Assembly (NCBI GenBank): GCA_016218825.1
Contig: JACRCV010000075.1
Coordinates: 1-64,000, forward strand
Reading direction: 5' to 3'
DNA from: Deltaproteobacteria bacterium
Lineage (GTDB): Bacteria; Myxococcota; XYA12-FULL-58-9
DNA length: 64,000 nt
The notes beneath the pieces are model-generated. The model saw nothing but the letters and a program-made list of their open reading frames with translations. It had not been told where the DNA came from and searched no databases. The position numbers and the translations under genes were made by a program. Positions 33,036-40,691 of this stretch are shown here, piece by piece (positions within the stretch are counted from its first letter, which is position 1; each line of letters starts with the position of its first letter).

Positions 33036-35432
33036 CTACTTGACGCCCGCCGCGACGTCCGAGCCCACGTCGGCGGCGTTCAACATGAGATAGGCTTTCA
33101 CGTCGGCGAGCTGGGCGGCGCTCACGTAGGCGGCCAAGGTTCCGCGCCGGCTGTGCCTGCTGTTGGCGAAGTACCGACTCCATTGGTCCCTGGTGTAGTG
33201 CTTGGAGTCGAGCCGCGGCGCCACCCTCCCATGGCATTGGCCGCACGCCGACACGATGAGCCCCGCACCGTTCGCGGCGTTGCCGATGACGTCCCGCGCC
33301 ACCGTGACGTCGGCCGGCGGTGGCTTCGGGGGCGCGAGCGGGGGCGTGGGCATGGGCGGTGGCGCGGGCGCCGCCGCGGGGAGTGCGGTCAACGTTACGA
33401 CGATCGGCGGGTTTGCACCCGCGGTCGGCACGATATGGGTCGACGCCGTGGCGTAGCCGGAGAGCGACGTCTTGACGTCGTATTCGGTCTCGGCTTCGAG
33501 CTGCAGGCCGGTCACCGGCGAACGTCCGGTGCGCTTGCCGTTGATCGTGATGGTGGCGCCCGGCGGTGTGGTGCTGATGTCGATCCGCGCCATCTCCGGG
33601 CCGTTTGGGAGCAGCTCGATCCGCAGGCTGTGCTCTTGGCCGGCCTCGACCAGCAGCGCGCGTTCCCGGGGCTTGTAACCGTCGGCTTCGATTCGCACCC
33701 GATGTTTGCCGGGGGGGATGTCCGAGAGCAGCTGCGGTGAGGTCCCCGCCACGACGTCGCCGTCGAGACTCAGCGTGGCGTCGGGCGGATCGTACTCGAT
33801 CGAGAGCGACCCGAGCGTCACCGGGGCAGGGCGCGGCGTCCCCTTGCGCGCCGGGCGGGGGGGAGGAGCGCGACGCAGCCCATTCCTCCTCGATGCCTCC
33901 GAGCCACGCTCGGTCGCGGGACGGTCCAGGTCGACCGCGTCCTCGAGGCGCGTCAGCGTCGCGTACACATTGCGCGTGCCGCGGTCGGGCGCGACCACGT
34001 GGCGCACGTCGTCGGCGTACCCGGCCTTGGAGATCTTCAGCTCGACCTCGCGGGAGGCGGCCACCGGGATCAGGACGCCGTCGATGCCGATGGTCTGCGG
34101 CAACCGTTGACCGTTGACCACGGCCTGCGCACCTTCGGGCACGACGTGCAGCAGGAGGGCGACGTCATCTTGCGGCGGGGTCGCGGTCGGCGCGAGGGCG
34201 CGGCCCGCCTGTTGGGTCCGAGGCGCTGCGACCTGCGGCCGTTCGGCGCCGCCGTGACCGAGCCAGTAGGCGAAGCCCAAGGAGCCCATCACCAGAACCG
34301 TGGCGAGCGCGGTGGAGGCGATGAGCAGGCCTCGCCGCAGCGGCTGATCGTGGTACGAGCCGGAGGCGGAGCCGGCCGAGCCGTGGCTGGAGATCGACCG
34401 CCGGCCCGGGTCCGAGCGGTTGAAGGCGGGCGGCAGCTCGGGTGGGTCCGGACCATCGGCGGCCGGGATCGCGCGGTCGTCCGTCAACAGCGTCTTCTCG
34501 AGCTCGAGCCGCGAGGCGTACGCCTCGGCGAACGTCTGCTGGGTCCAACGCGCGACCTCTTGTTGCCCCACGTTCCACTCGCGCTTCTTGATCACCGCCT
34601 CGAGTTGCTCGCGCAGCATCCCCGCGGTGGGCGTGCGCTTGGAGCGGCTGCGGGTGAGCGCGGCGAGGGTGATCAGGTCGAGCTCGGGCGGGACCACGTG
34701 GTTGAGCTTGCTCGGCGGCAGGACCTCGCTCTCCATCACCGCGCGCAGGACGCTCGCCGGATTGGTGCCTCTGAACAACCGATGGCCGGTGAGCATCTCG
34801 TGCAGGACGATGCCGAGCGAGAAGACGTCCGAGCGCGCGTCGAGCGTTTCGTGCTGGATCTGCTCCGGCGAGCTGTAGGCCAACTTCCCCTTCATCGTGC
34901 CGGGGCGGGTGTAGACGTTGGCGATGTTCGCCTTGGCGACGCCGAAGTCGACGAGCTTGGTGACGCCCGCGTAGGTGAGGATGATGTTGCTGGGGCCGAT
35001 GTCGCGGTGCACGAGCCCGAGCGCGTTGCCGTCGACGTCGTTGGCGGTGTGCGCCGCCTCGAGGCCGGCGGCCACGTCAGCGACGACGCGGCAGACGACC
35101 TCCGTCGGGATCGTGAACTCGTCGTGCCGGGCTTTGCGCAGGATGAAGATCAGGTCTTCGCCCGAGAGGTACTCCATGACGATGAAGAACTCCGACGCGT
35201 CCCGGTAGACGTCGTAGATCTCCACGATATTGGGGTGTCGCACCGAGGCGGCCAAGCGCGCCTCGTTGAGGAACATCTGAACGAATTCAGCATCTTCGGC
35301 GAGGTGCTCCAGGATACGCTTGACGACGACGAGCTTCTCGACCCCCCGCGCCCCCCTTTGTCGAGCGAGAAGGATCTCCGCCATACCGCCGACGGCGATA
35401 CGGCGTGCCAATTGATAGCGGGGGTTCGCCAT
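33036..35432 (-). CDS. Ser/Thr kinase with three PEGA domains and a C-terminal CxxCH heme motif
   Basis: A 798-residue transmembrane kinase. Cytoplasmic part: glycine loop AVGGMAE, ATP lysine K38 in VVVKRIL, catalytic loop HRDIGPSN (142-149; Gly where Lys is usual, as Ser often is in myxobacterial kinases), DFGVAK. One transmembrane helix follows (368-391). Outside are three PEGA sandwiches (about 425-495, 541-607, 615-683), a Pro-rich linker, and a small C-terminal domain with CGQCHG (Cys730, Cys733, His734), the c-type heme motif, and a last helix LADVKAYLML like that ending monoheme cytochromes c. Topology places the motif in the periplasm where heme is attached. No Met stands in the usual distal position; SRH (758-760) could supply a His. 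The start at 35432 was chosen by analogy with the neighbouring kinase; ATG at 35465 is possible. Confidence 0.85.
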   Translation of the reverse strand: MANPRYQLARRIAVGGMAEILLARQRGARGVEKLVVVKRILEHLAEDAEFVQMFLNEARLAASVRHPNIVEIYDVYRDASEFFIVMEYLSGEDLIFILRKARHDEFTIPTEVVCRVVADVAAGLEAAHTANDVDGNALGLVHRDIGPSNIILTYAGVTKLVDFGVAKANIANVYTRPGTMKGKLAYSSPEQIQHETLDARSDVFSLGIVLHEMLTGHRLFRGTNPASVLRAVMESEVLPPSKLNHVVPPELDLITLAALTRSRSKRTPTAGMLREQLEAVIKKREWNVGQQEVARWTQQTFAEAYASRLELEKTLLTDDRAIPAADGPDPPELPPAFNRSDPGRRSISSHGSAGSASGSYHDQPLRRGLLIASTALATVLVMGSLGFAYWLGHGGAERPQVAAPRTQQAGRALAPTATPPQDDVALLLHVVPEGAQAVVNGQRLPQTIGIDGVLIPVAASREVELKISKAGYADDVRHVVAPDRGTRNVYATLTRLEDAVDLDRPATERGSEASRRNGLRRAPPPRPARKGTPRPAPVTLGSLSIEYDPPDATLSLDGDVVAGTSPQLLSDIPPGKHRVRIEADGYKPRERALLVEAGQEHSLRIELLPNGPEMARIDISTTPPGATITINGKRTGRSPVTGLQLEAETEYDVKTSLSGYATASTHIVPTAGANPPIVVTLTALPAAAPAPPPMPTPPLAPPKPPPADVTVARDVIGNAANGAGLIVSACGQCHGRVAPRLDSKHYTRDQWSRYFANSRHSRRGTLAAYVSAAQLADVKAYLMLNAADVGSDVAAGVK

Positions 35433-35708
35433 GTGGAATGGCGTCGTCCTTGCGTCCCCGGGCATGCACCGCGGCCGCTGTTGGTTCGGCAAGCAGGCGT
35501 TCCTTGGTAAAGAGCCATCACCGCCACGATTGGGTGCACCGACCTGAGCGGTTGCCGGCCGCGCCCTTCGAGACGCCTTGCCTCGCAAGGCTCCTCAGGG
35601 ACGCGGCCCAACTTGACGATGGCACGCGATCGGATCTGCGCCGCTGGCGTTGCTCGCGCTGTTGCTCGCGCTTTCAACCGGTTCCGCGATCCGGTAAGCT
35701 GCAAGGCC

Positions 35709-36938
35709 GTGACCGAGATCGTGCGTTTCGGAAACTACGTGCTCTTGGGTCGGCTCAGTCTGGGCGGCATGGCCGAGGTGTCGCTCGGCAGGGAGAGCCG
35801 GGACACGGGCGGTGAGCGCCTGCTGGCCATCAAGCGCGTGCTCCCGCACCTGCGTCAGGACCCGGCGTTCGCCGAGATGTTCCGCGACGAGAGCCGCATC
35901 GCGGCGGCGCTGGCCCATCCGAACATCTGTCGGATCTATGAGCACGGCGAGGCCGACGAGCAGCTCTTCATCGCCATGGAGTTCATCCACGGCAAGGAGC
36001 TGCGGATCCTCATCAAGCAGGCGGCCCACGAACAAACGACGGTGCCGAACCACGTCGCGGCGTTCATCGCGGTGCGAATCGCCGAGGCCCTCGATTTCGC
36101 CCACAGCCGCCACAACGAGGTCGGCCAACCCTCGTGCATCGTCCATCGCGACGTGAGCGCGTCGAACATCCTGATCTCCTGCGACGGCGTGCCGAAGCTC
36201 ATCGATTTCGGGATCGCGGTTGCCAAGCACCGGATCGCGTCGACGCACGCGGGTCAACTCAAGGGAAACTACGGCTACATGTCGCCCGAGCAGATCAGCT
36301 GTGAGCCGGTGACAGCGCAGAGCGACATCTTCTCGCTCGGCGTCGTGCTCTACGAGATGATCACCGGCAAGCTTCCGTTTTGCGGCTCGAACGAGTACGA
36401 CCTGGTCGGTCGGATCGTCGCGACCGAGTACACGCCGCCCAGCGAGATCAACGGGGCCGTGCCGGAGCGCCTGGCGGCCGTGGTCGAGCGCGCCTTGCAG
36501 CTCGATCCCAACCGTCGCTACGTGCGCGCCGGGGCGATGGCCGCCGACCTCAGCACCTTCCTGATGACCCTCCAGGGAGCGGTGACCGAGATGACCGTGG
36601 CGCGTTACATGCGGCGCCTCTTCCGAGGCCAGTGTGAGGCGGAGAACCAGACCCTCGCGGCCTACAAGGCCATCAAGCTGCCGCAGCCCACGCCCGCGGG
36701 CCAGAGTCGAGAGCGTCGGCCACCGCCGCTGCCCGGTGCCGGCGTCTCTCAGATCACCGACGCCGCCTTCCTCGCCGCGGGGTACGGGGACACCGGGCGG
36801 CCCCGGCCTCCCAGACTGCCCGAGGCCGTGGCGGCGGTTTCCCCCGCCGAAACGATCCAAAGCGGGCGGTCCACCCGCAGGCTCGGAGCCGGCGAGCTCG
36901 ACGCCCTCGCCGAGGCGCTCAAGGGGCCCAAGCACTGA
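35709..36938 (+). CDS. cytoplasmic Ser/Thr protein kinase
   Basis: A 409-residue Hanks-type kinase with no transmembrane helix. The landmarks are RLSLGGMAEV (glycine loop), LAIKRVLPHL (ATP lysine), HRDVSASN (catalytic loop), DFGIAV and YMSPEQ. The C-terminal 100 residues are Pro/Arg-rich and probably disordered, ending in a short helix (ELDALAEALKG) that may bind a partner. The GTG at 35709 begins the sequence TEIVRFGNYVLLGRL, matching kinase family starts; the upstream open frame is arginine-rich. It is divergent from the heme-motif kinase (276 bp between them, GC-rich, no clear promoter seen) and similar to it, so an ancestral duplication is likely. Confidence 0.9.
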   Translation: MTEIVRFGNYVLLGRLSLGGMAEVSLGRESRDTGGERLLAIKRVLPHLRQDPAFAEMFRDESRIAAALAHPNICRIYEHGEADEQLFIAMEFIHGKELRILIKQAAHEQTTVPNHVAAFIAVRIAEALDFAHSRHNEVGQPSCIVHRDVSASNILISCDGVPKLIDFGIAVAKHRIASTHAGQLKGNYGYMSPEQISCEPVTAQSDIFSLGVVLYEMITGKLPFCGSNEYDLVGRIVATEYTPPSEINGAVPERLAAVVERALQLDPNRRYVRAGAMAADLSTFLMTLQGAVTEMTVARYMRRLFRGQCEAENQTLAAYKAIKLPQPTPAGQSRERRPPPLPGAGVSQITDAAFLAAGYGDTGRPRPPRLPEAVAAVSPAETIQSGRSTRRLGAGELDALAEALKGPKH

Positions 36939-36942
36939 GGGT

Positions 36943-36962
36943 CCGGCCGCCGTCGCGGCCGG
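36943..36962. terminator. bidirectional hairpin between convergent genes
   Basis: A perfect 8-bp stem, CCGGCCGC (36943-36950) and GCGGCCGG (36955-36962), with loop CGTC, 4 nt after the kinase stop and 24 nt past the stop of the convergent lipoprotein gene. There is no T-run, so it may terminate weakly or only protect 3' ends. Confidence 0.5.
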
Positions 36963-36986
36963 AATCAACGCAAGTCCCAGCGTGCC

Positions 36987-38750
36987 TCAGTGCGCCACCG
37001 CCGCGGACGAGGCGGTCAGGACGGTGCCGGTGGTCGGATCGGTCACGTACACCACGACCTCGTAGGGGCCGGGGACCGAGGGCGCGTCGAGCGTGAGGCC
37101 GGCGGTGCCGGTCTCCGACAGCGTCACGGTCTGCACCTGGGTGAGGGCGTGGCCGACGACCAGGTCGCCGTCGAAGCCGTTCATCCAGTCGAAGTTGAAG
37201 CCGCCGGCGACGAGGGACAAGGCGCCCGCCGGCGTGATCGACAGGATCTGGCCCACCGGATCCCGGGTGTCGGTCGGGGTGTTCTGGTTCGTGAAGTAGA
37301 GCGTGCCGCTGACCGCGAAGGTCAACCCGTGGATGCCGGCGGTGGTCGCCGACGGCACCGCCGCCGACAGCCGCGCGAAGTCGACCACGGTCTGGGTCGT
37401 GCGGTTGGCGTCGACGCGGTAGACGAAGCCGCCGTCCGCCTTGGTCGGGAACACGCCGACGTAGAGGTCGCCGTTCGGGCCGAGCGTCATGCCTTCGTTC
37501 CAGGGCTCGTCGGCGGCGACGAAGGCGCCGGGCGCCTGGGCGAGCTGGGTGGCGGTGCCGCCGCCGGTCGGGATCTGGTACAGGTTCGGCCAGTGCTCGC
37601 CGACCACCAGGCTGCCGTCGTCCTTGAACGTCAGGCCGGTGATGAAGGTGCCCTGGTCGAAGGCGCCGACGCCGTCGGGGATCGAGGCGTAGGTGGTCAC
37701 GGCGCCGGTGAACACGTCGACGCGGAGGACGTCGAGCCCGGCCGCGACGTAGAGCGCCGCGTCGTTGCCGATCGCGAGGCGCGAGGCGCGGGTCGGGACG
37801 CTGGCGATCGGCGTCGCCACCGCCGGCGTGCCGCGCAGGGTGCCGACGCTGCAGCTGCCGTTGCAGGCCACGTAGAACAGGTTGCCGTTGCCGTCGGCGG
37901 CGAGGCCGTTGACCTGGCCGAGGCTCGAGGTCAGGACGCTCTTGGTGCCGGTGAGCAAGTCGACGCTCCAGACCGCGCCGTCGTGGAAGGCGCTGGTGAA
38001 CATCGTGGTGTCTTGGCGCAGGCCGACGGTGGCCGTGAGGCCGCAGAGCCCCTCGCCGGTGACGCTGAACTGGACCGGCACGGTGCCGGTCGAGCCGGCA
38101 GTGACGTCGCCGACCGGGGTCAAGGTGATCGTGGTCGCGTGGCTCGAGACCGTGCCGCAGCCGGTGCCGCGGCAGTAGCCGGCGCCGTCGCAGGCCATGT
38201 CGGTGCACGGCGCGCGCGGGCTGCAGGTGCCGTCGCCACAGCTGGTCGACGCGCCGCAGTGCGGCACCAGGGCGCCGTCGCCGCACGGGGTGAAGGTCTC
38301 GGGCGCCAGGCAGCTCCCGTAGCCGGAGAGCGGCACGGTGAGCTCGGCGCCCGGCATCGACGAGGTGACCGCGAGCTCGTTGGCGTCGTTCACCGGGGCT
38401 CCGGGCGCCGCGACCCCCGCGGTGTACGTGACCGCGACCAAGAGCGAGTCGCCGGGGTCGAGATCGAGGGGGAGGGTGCGGCCCCGGACCGCGAAGGTGA
38501 AGCGCGGCGACGCGCCCGCGAGCCTGATGGCCTCGATGTGCACCGTGTTCTTGCTGCAGGTGGTGAGGACGGTCTCTTGGGTCATCGGCGTGTTGGGCGC
38601 TGCGCCACCGAAGCCCAAGGCGGCCGGGGTCGCCATCACACAGGGTGGCGGCGGCGGCACGAAGTTGAGCTTGTCGTCGCCGCAGCTGCCGGCGGCGACG
38701 AATAGGGCAAGCAGGCAGGCACGACCGGCTACACGAATATTGATGATCAT
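36987..38750 (-). CDS. lipoprotein with beta-propeller (NHL/SMP-30-like) domain
   Basis: A 587-residue exported protein. GGAGGAGA precedes the ATG at 38750; the signal peptide ends in AAGSC (Cys23). Residues of about 40-170 look like an immunoglobulin-type sandwich. A cysteine-rich segment follows (CGDGALVPHCGASTSCGDG and neighbours) of the kind seen in myxobacterial surface proteins. From about residue 260 to 560 the sequence forms repeated blades with NGLAADGNGNLFYVAC, LTFKDDGSLVVGEHW, LGPNGDLYVGVFP and IHGLTFAVSGTLYFTNQ, typical of six-bladed NHL or gluconolactonase-like propellers. No catalytic residues can be named. It is monocistronic and convergent with a kinase gene. Confidence 0.75.
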   Translation of the reverse strand: MIINIRVAGRACLLALFVAAGSCGDDKLNFVPPPPPCVMATPAALGFGGAAPNTPMTQETVLTTCSKNTVHIEAIRLAGASPRFTFAVRGRTLPLDLDPGDSLLVAVTYTAGVAAPGAPVNDANELAVTSSMPGAELTVPLSGYGSCLAPETFTPCGDGALVPHCGASTSCGDGTCSPRAPCTDMACDGAGYCRGTGCGTVSSHATTITLTPVGDVTAGSTGTVPVQFSVTGEGLCGLTATVGLRQDTTMFTSAFHDGAVWSVDLLTGTKSVLTSSLGQVNGLAADGNGNLFYVACNGSCSVGTLRGTPAVATPIASVPTRASRLAIGNDAALYVAAGLDVLRVDVFTGAVTTYASIPDGVGAFDQGTFITGLTFKDDGSLVVGEHWPNLYQIPTGGGTATQLAQAPGAFVAADEPWNEGMTLGPNGDLYVGVFPTKADGGFVYRVDANRTTQTVVDFARLSAAVPSATTAGIHGLTFAVSGTLYFTNQNTPTDTRDPVGQILSITPAGALSLVAGGFNFDWMNGFDGDLVVGHALTQVQTVTLSETGTAGLTLDAPSVPGPYEVVVYVTDPTTGTVLTASSAAVAH

Positions 38751-38875
38751 TGTCTCCTCCGCTGTCGGTTCGAGGAACCCGGGTCCCATAGCCCACCGGT
38801 TTCTACCTGTAAAGTGTTTCGGGCTCGGAGGGTCGCTGACCGCTCGTCGGTTGGCCCCGGGAACGGGAGGTGTTG

Positions 38876-39298
38876 TCAGGGCTGAGGGCCCGTTTGGATC
38901 CCCATGGCTTGCGCGCACAACGCGAGCTGCCGATCGTAGGTGAGGATGCGCAACTTCGAGCTCGGTTCGGCATCCCGCCAGAGGATGGCGCTCGCCAGGT
39001 GGATAGCGTCGAGCGTGCCGATGACCGTGGGGAAAGGCTCGGTGGCGCGGCGTTTCACGGCCGGTCCGAGCGCGATGACGAAGAGATGATCCAAGAGGCT
39101 GTCGAGCAAGACCAGGGACTCGGAGTACTGTCGGTCATCGAGGTGCGATTCTAGTCGTTCGCGCTGCAGGACTCTCTTGCACTCGATCTCCAGGAGGTCG
39201 CTGGTGCCGACCTCGTCGGTGGGAGCGATCTTGGACATCGCGCGATCGCCGCTCAGAAGACCTCGGAGGACGATCGAGGCGTCAACATAGACCCTCAT
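38876..39298 (-). CDS. PIN-domain toxin of a VapBC-type pair
   Basis: A 140-residue PIN-domain protein, expected to be a Mg-dependent ribonuclease. Acidic residues in typical places are visible: VYVDASIVLR at the start (Asp6), a Glu in DLLEIECKRVL, and TLDAIHLASA followed by ILTYDRQLA near the end. The start overlaps the stop of the upstream antitoxin gene by 4 nt, the standard antitoxin-first arrangement. It ends facing the lipoprotein gene with a 125-bp gap. Its base composition is slightly less GC-rich than its surroundings, as often seen with mobile toxin-antitoxin pairs. Confidence 0.85.
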   Translation of the reverse strand: MRVYVDASIVLRGLLSGDRAMSKIAPTDEVGTSDLLEIECKRVLQRERLESHLDDRQYSESLVLLDSLLDHLFVIALGPAVKRRATEPFPTVIGTLDAIHLASAILWRDAEPSSKLRILTYDRQLALCAQAMGIQTGPQP

Positions 39299-39546
39299 CG
39301 CCGGTTCCGGTCTTCGAGGAGGTATTCCACCGGATCGTGGTCGATCCTGACCGTGGGTTGCGGCACCACGAACGGGACGGTATTCGGCGCGCGGACGCTG
39401 ACGGCCGTCGACTGCTCAGCGCGAAACGGGATCACCTCCGCGATAGGGGTATCGCGATCACTGATCACCACCCGACCGCCCCTTCGAACCTTGCGGAGCT
39501 CCGCGGAGAGGTGCGCCTTGAAGGACGAGATCGTTATGGTCTTCAT
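39295..39546 (-). CDS. Phd/YefM-type antitoxin
   Basis: An 83-residue antitoxin partner of the adjacent PIN toxin. The N-terminal half matches Phd/YefM: ISSFKAHLSAELRKVRRGG, then VVISDRDTPIAEVIPF; this part dimerises and binds DNA. The C-terminal half (RIDHDPVEYLLEDRN) would wrap and block the toxin. The ATG at 39546 has no Shine-Dalgarno, and the -10 box of its promoter lies 6 nt upstream, overlapping a palindrome that is a good candidate operator for autoregulation. Confidence 0.85.
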   Translation of the reverse strand: MKTITISSFKAHLSAELRKVRRGGRVVISDRDTPIAEVIPFRAEQSTAVSVRAPNTVPFVVPQPTVRIDHDPVEYLLEDRNRR

Positions 39547-39548
39547 CG

Positions 39549-39582
39549 GACCATATTAGGTCATATAGCCAAGGGGCGTCAA
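39549..39582 (-). promoter_or_regulatory. promoter and operator of toxin-antitoxin pair 1
   Basis: On the minus strand TTGACG (39582-39577), 18-nt spacer, TAATAT (39558-39553), then 6 nt to the ATG. The -10 forms the centre of the inverted repeat GACC-N6-GGTC (39549-39562). Repression by antitoxin binding over the -10 would follow. The spacing implies a leaderless mRNA. Confidence 0.55.
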
Positions 39583-39758
39583 ACCAATCTCGACAGGTTC
39601 ATGAACCGTTCGCCCTGAGCCCGCCGACGGCGGCCAGTTGCACCGCGCCGGGCTCGGCGGCCGACGGCCTGCGATGAGGCTGGGGCGGCACCGCACGAAC
39701 AAGAAGGGTCGAGTTTCGTTCGAGGAACGTGGCGGCGCGCGTCTATGAGTGACAACGG

Positions 39759-39787
39759 TTGACAAATTGGTGTGGTTCCACCATGTT
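39759..39787 (+). promoter_or_regulatory. promoter and operator of toxin-antitoxin pair 2
   Basis: TTGACA (39759-39764), 17-nt spacer, CATGTT (39782-39787, weak -10), then 6 nt to the ATG at 39794. The spacer contains the palindrome GTGGTTCCAC (39772-39781), a candidate antitoxin operator. Surrounding sequence is AT-richer than the window average. The ATG lacks a real Shine-Dalgarno, again suggesting a leaderless mRNA. Confidence 0.5.
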
Positions 39788-39793
39788 GGTGTC

Positions 39794-40057
39794 ATGGCGC
39801 TTAATATCAAGAACCCCGAGGTCGAGCGTATCGCCGGGGAGCTGGCTAGGATAACAGGGAAATCCATGACGGGCGCGGTCCTGGTCGCACTTCAGGAATA
39901 CAAGGACCGGATCTCCGGAAGTGACTCCAGAAAGCGGCGATTGCGCGGGGTGACGGAGTTTCTCGAGGAAGAGGTCTGGTCGACCGCCAGCGTCGAGACG
40001 GAAGGTGGCGGGCTGTCCGACGACGAGCTCTTGGGCTACGGCAAGGGCGGCGCATGA
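39794..40057 (+). CDS. VapB-type antitoxin (Rv0623-like)
   Basis: An 87-residue antitoxin. The sequence MALNIKNPEVERIAGELAR with the following TGKSMTGAV is the ribbon-helix-helix signature of the Rv0623-like VapB family, which binds its own promoter as a dimer. The C-terminal part (WSTASVETEGGGLSDDELLG) is the toxin-binding tail. The ATG at 39794 is chosen over one 45 nt upstream because it begins the family sequence and is correctly placed after the promoter. Its stop overlaps the toxin start by 4 nt. Confidence 0.9.
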   Translation: MALNIKNPEVERIAGELARITGKSMTGAVLVALQEYKDRISGSDSRKRRLRGVTEFLEEEVWSTASVETEGGGLSDDELLGYGKGGA

Positions 40058-40446
40058 TTCTGGACAGCTCTGCGATCGTGGCGGTGTTCTTGAAAGAGCC
40101 GTCGACCGGCCGGATCCTCGAGTTGATCGCCGCGGCCGACCGTGTCGCGGTGTCGGCGGCGACGCTGGTCGAGGCCGGCATCGTCCTGTCGCACCGCAAG
40201 GGCCGACAGATGCAGCACGCGCTCGAGTTGTTCTGCAAGAAGCTGAACATCGAGAGCGTGCCGTTCACGGACGAGCATCGAGAGGCGGCCTTGCGCGCGT
40301 GGTGGCACTTCGGCAAGAGCCGCGCGCCGGCGGCGCTGAACCTCGGAGACTGCATCGCGTATGCAACCGCGAAGCTCGCGGGCGAGCAGTTGCTTTGCAC
40401 CGGCGATGACTTTCCGAAGACGGACCTGGCGGTGCTGCAGCCTTGA
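40054..40446 (+). CDS. VapC-type PIN-domain ribonuclease toxin
   Basis: A 130-residue toxin of the PIN family, partner of the overlapping antitoxin. It begins MILDSSAIVAVFLKEP (catalytic Asp4), keeps the central Glu in SAATLVEAGIVL, and ends with LGDCIAYATAK and LLCTGDDFPKTD, the remaining acidic residues of the active site. VapC toxins cleave tRNA or rRNA; the target here is unknown. It is transcribed away from pair 1 and toward the large operon beginning at 40692, whose own promoter lies 80 nt after the toxin stop. Confidence 0.92.
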   Translation: MILDSSAIVAVFLKEPSTGRILELIAAADRVAVSAATLVEAGIVLSHRKGRQMQHALELFCKKLNIESVPFTDEHREAALRAWWHFGKSRAPAALNLGDCIAYATAKLAGEQLLCTGDDFPKTDLAVLQP

Positions 40447-40525
40447 GGCGTCTACGGATTTACTACCCGCAAGCACGCCCCGTTCTGGGCGACGCGTGAC
40501 CGGACAAAGGTCCCTTACAAAGGGG

Positions 40526-40554
40526 GTGACAGGAGGCAGGCGTCTCGGTATGAT
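40526..40554 (+). promoter_or_regulatory. sigma70-type promoter of the 40.7-55.1 kb operon
   Basis: GTGACA (40526-40531), exactly 17 nt, TATGAT (40549-40554): each hexamer is one base from consensus. It predicts a start near 40561 and a leader of about 130 nt before the first gene at 40692. It is the only good promoter found before that operon. Confidence 0.65.
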
Positions 40555-40691
40555 GGCCGCCGTAACAATAGGGTATTGTGGAGGACTACTACGGTGACCG
40601 GCGCTTGCTGCGAATCAGGGCGGTTGGCGCTTTGCTTACGGTGAAGAGGGGACCGACGGCCGTTCGCGACGGGCGTCCACAAGGAGCGACA

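Noticed and set aside
33036-33300. CGQCHG as a chance zinc-ribbon cysteine pair
   Set aside because: There is no second cysteine pair nearby to complete a ribbon, the motif is periplasmic by topology, and the final helix resembles cytochrome c; heme c is the better reading, though unproven.
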